The notes under the pieces: generated by a model | Told to the model about the DNA's origin: nothing | Database searches by the model: none | The model's input: only the letters and a program-made list of their open reading frames with translations | In this document: positions 6,878-7,261 of the stretch, piece after piece | Layout of the letters: each line of letters opens with the position of its first letter | Position numbering within the stretch: position 1 is the stretch's first letter | Assembly (NCBI GenBank): GCA_025351145.1 | Contig: JANXWM010000003.1 | Coordinates: forward strand, 1 to 7,261 | Direction: 5' to 3' | DNA from: Chitinophagaceae bacterium | GTDB taxonomy: Bacteria > Bacteroidota > Bacteroidia > Chitinophagales > Chitinophagaceae | DNA length: 7,261 nucleotides | Position numbers and translations under genes: made by a program

Positions 6878-7261
6878 CTATTCCGTTCTCAAACTCTTTA
6901 CCGGGTTAGCTATCGCCGCTTTTACTGCCTGAAAACTTACCGTTGCCAAAGCAATTACTATGGCAACAAGGCCGGCAATTAAAAATATCCACCAGCTTAT
7001 TTCTATTCTATACGAATAGGTCTTTAACCAGTTTTGCATCATCCACCAGGCCACTGGAAATGCAACAATACAGGAGATTGTAACCAGTTTTAAAAAATCT
7101 TTGGATAACAAACCAGCCAGCCCCGCTACAGATGCCCCTAATACTTTACGAACACCTATTTCTTTTGTTCTGCGTTCTGCAGTGTAGGCAGCAAGACCAA
7201 ACAAACCCAAACAGGAGATGAGTATGGCCAGTGTTGCAAATACCCTTGATAATTTACTGAT
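6878..7261 (-). CDS. ABC transporter permease, MacB/FtsX type (C-terminal end; 5' part outside window)
   Basis: The open frame enters from the right edge and ends at TAG (6878-6880), giving 127 visible residues. They start ISKLSRVFATLAILISCLGL and end KAAIANPVKSLRTE. They hold a complete C-terminal FtsX module: a helix across RVFATLAILISCLGLFGLAA, the cytoplasmic loop AERRTKEIGVRKVLGASV, then two more helices (about residues 57-75 and 88-111 of the visible part). An in-frame TTG at 7208-7210 is not the real start, because coding similarity to the next gene continues unbroken to the window edge. The segment aligns without gaps to residues 683-809 of the 809-aa neighbour. The full gene should therefore begin about 2 kb further right. 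It is first in transcription order of the four permeases seen. Confidence 0.93.
   Translation of the reverse strand: MSKLSRVFATLAILISCLGLFGLAAYTAERRTKEIGVRKVLGASVAGLAGLLSKDFLKLVTISCIVAFPVAWWMMQNWLKTYSYRIEISWWIFLIAGLVAIVIALATVSFQAVKAAIANPVKSLRTE

Overview
The window reads as part of a Bacteroidota chromosome, most likely a member of the Chitinophagaceae or a close relative. This is inferred from three things: AT-rich DNA, start codons with no Shine-Dalgarno sequence, and a tandem set of large stand-alone MacB/FtsX-type permeases, a family heavily expanded in that phylum. No 16S rRNA or other taxonomic marker is present, so the placement is tentative.

All recognisable genes lie on the minus strand, so transcription runs from high to low coordinates. 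There are four consecutive paralogous ABC-transporter permeases: the 3' end of one (6878-7261), two complete ones (4186-6615 and 1569-3920), and the 5' portion of a fourth that runs off the left edge (1-1360). Both complete proteins have the same plan: one N-terminal membrane helix, a large extracytoplasmic MacB-PCD-like domain, an FtsX module, a fifth helix, a second extracytoplasmic domain and a second FtsX module, ending in NPVK-(S/N)-LRTE. No ATPase, membrane-fusion protein, outer-membrane channel or regulator is visible, so any partner ATPase must be encoded elsewhere.

The three spacers (208, 265 and 262 bp) are long for an operon and share structure. Each has a 52-53 bp repeat 20-40 bp upstream of the next start codon. 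That repeat is the left half of an imperfect palindrome built around CTTGTACG/CGTACAAG and GTTGCGTCGCAC/GTGCGACGCAAC. The right half is present in all three, but each copy carries 25-57 bp of extra sequence at a different place. The two right-hand spacers also share a downstream block (GCCTGGCTCA followed by GCACAT repeats). The left spacer has a G/C-rich inverted repeat there instead.

The simplest reading is a locus that grew by tandem duplication of a permease gene plus its flanks, followed by divergence of the extracytoplasmic domains. The intergenic palindrome is the least explained element and the best candidate for something new. No stretch longer than about 265 bp lacks a gene.
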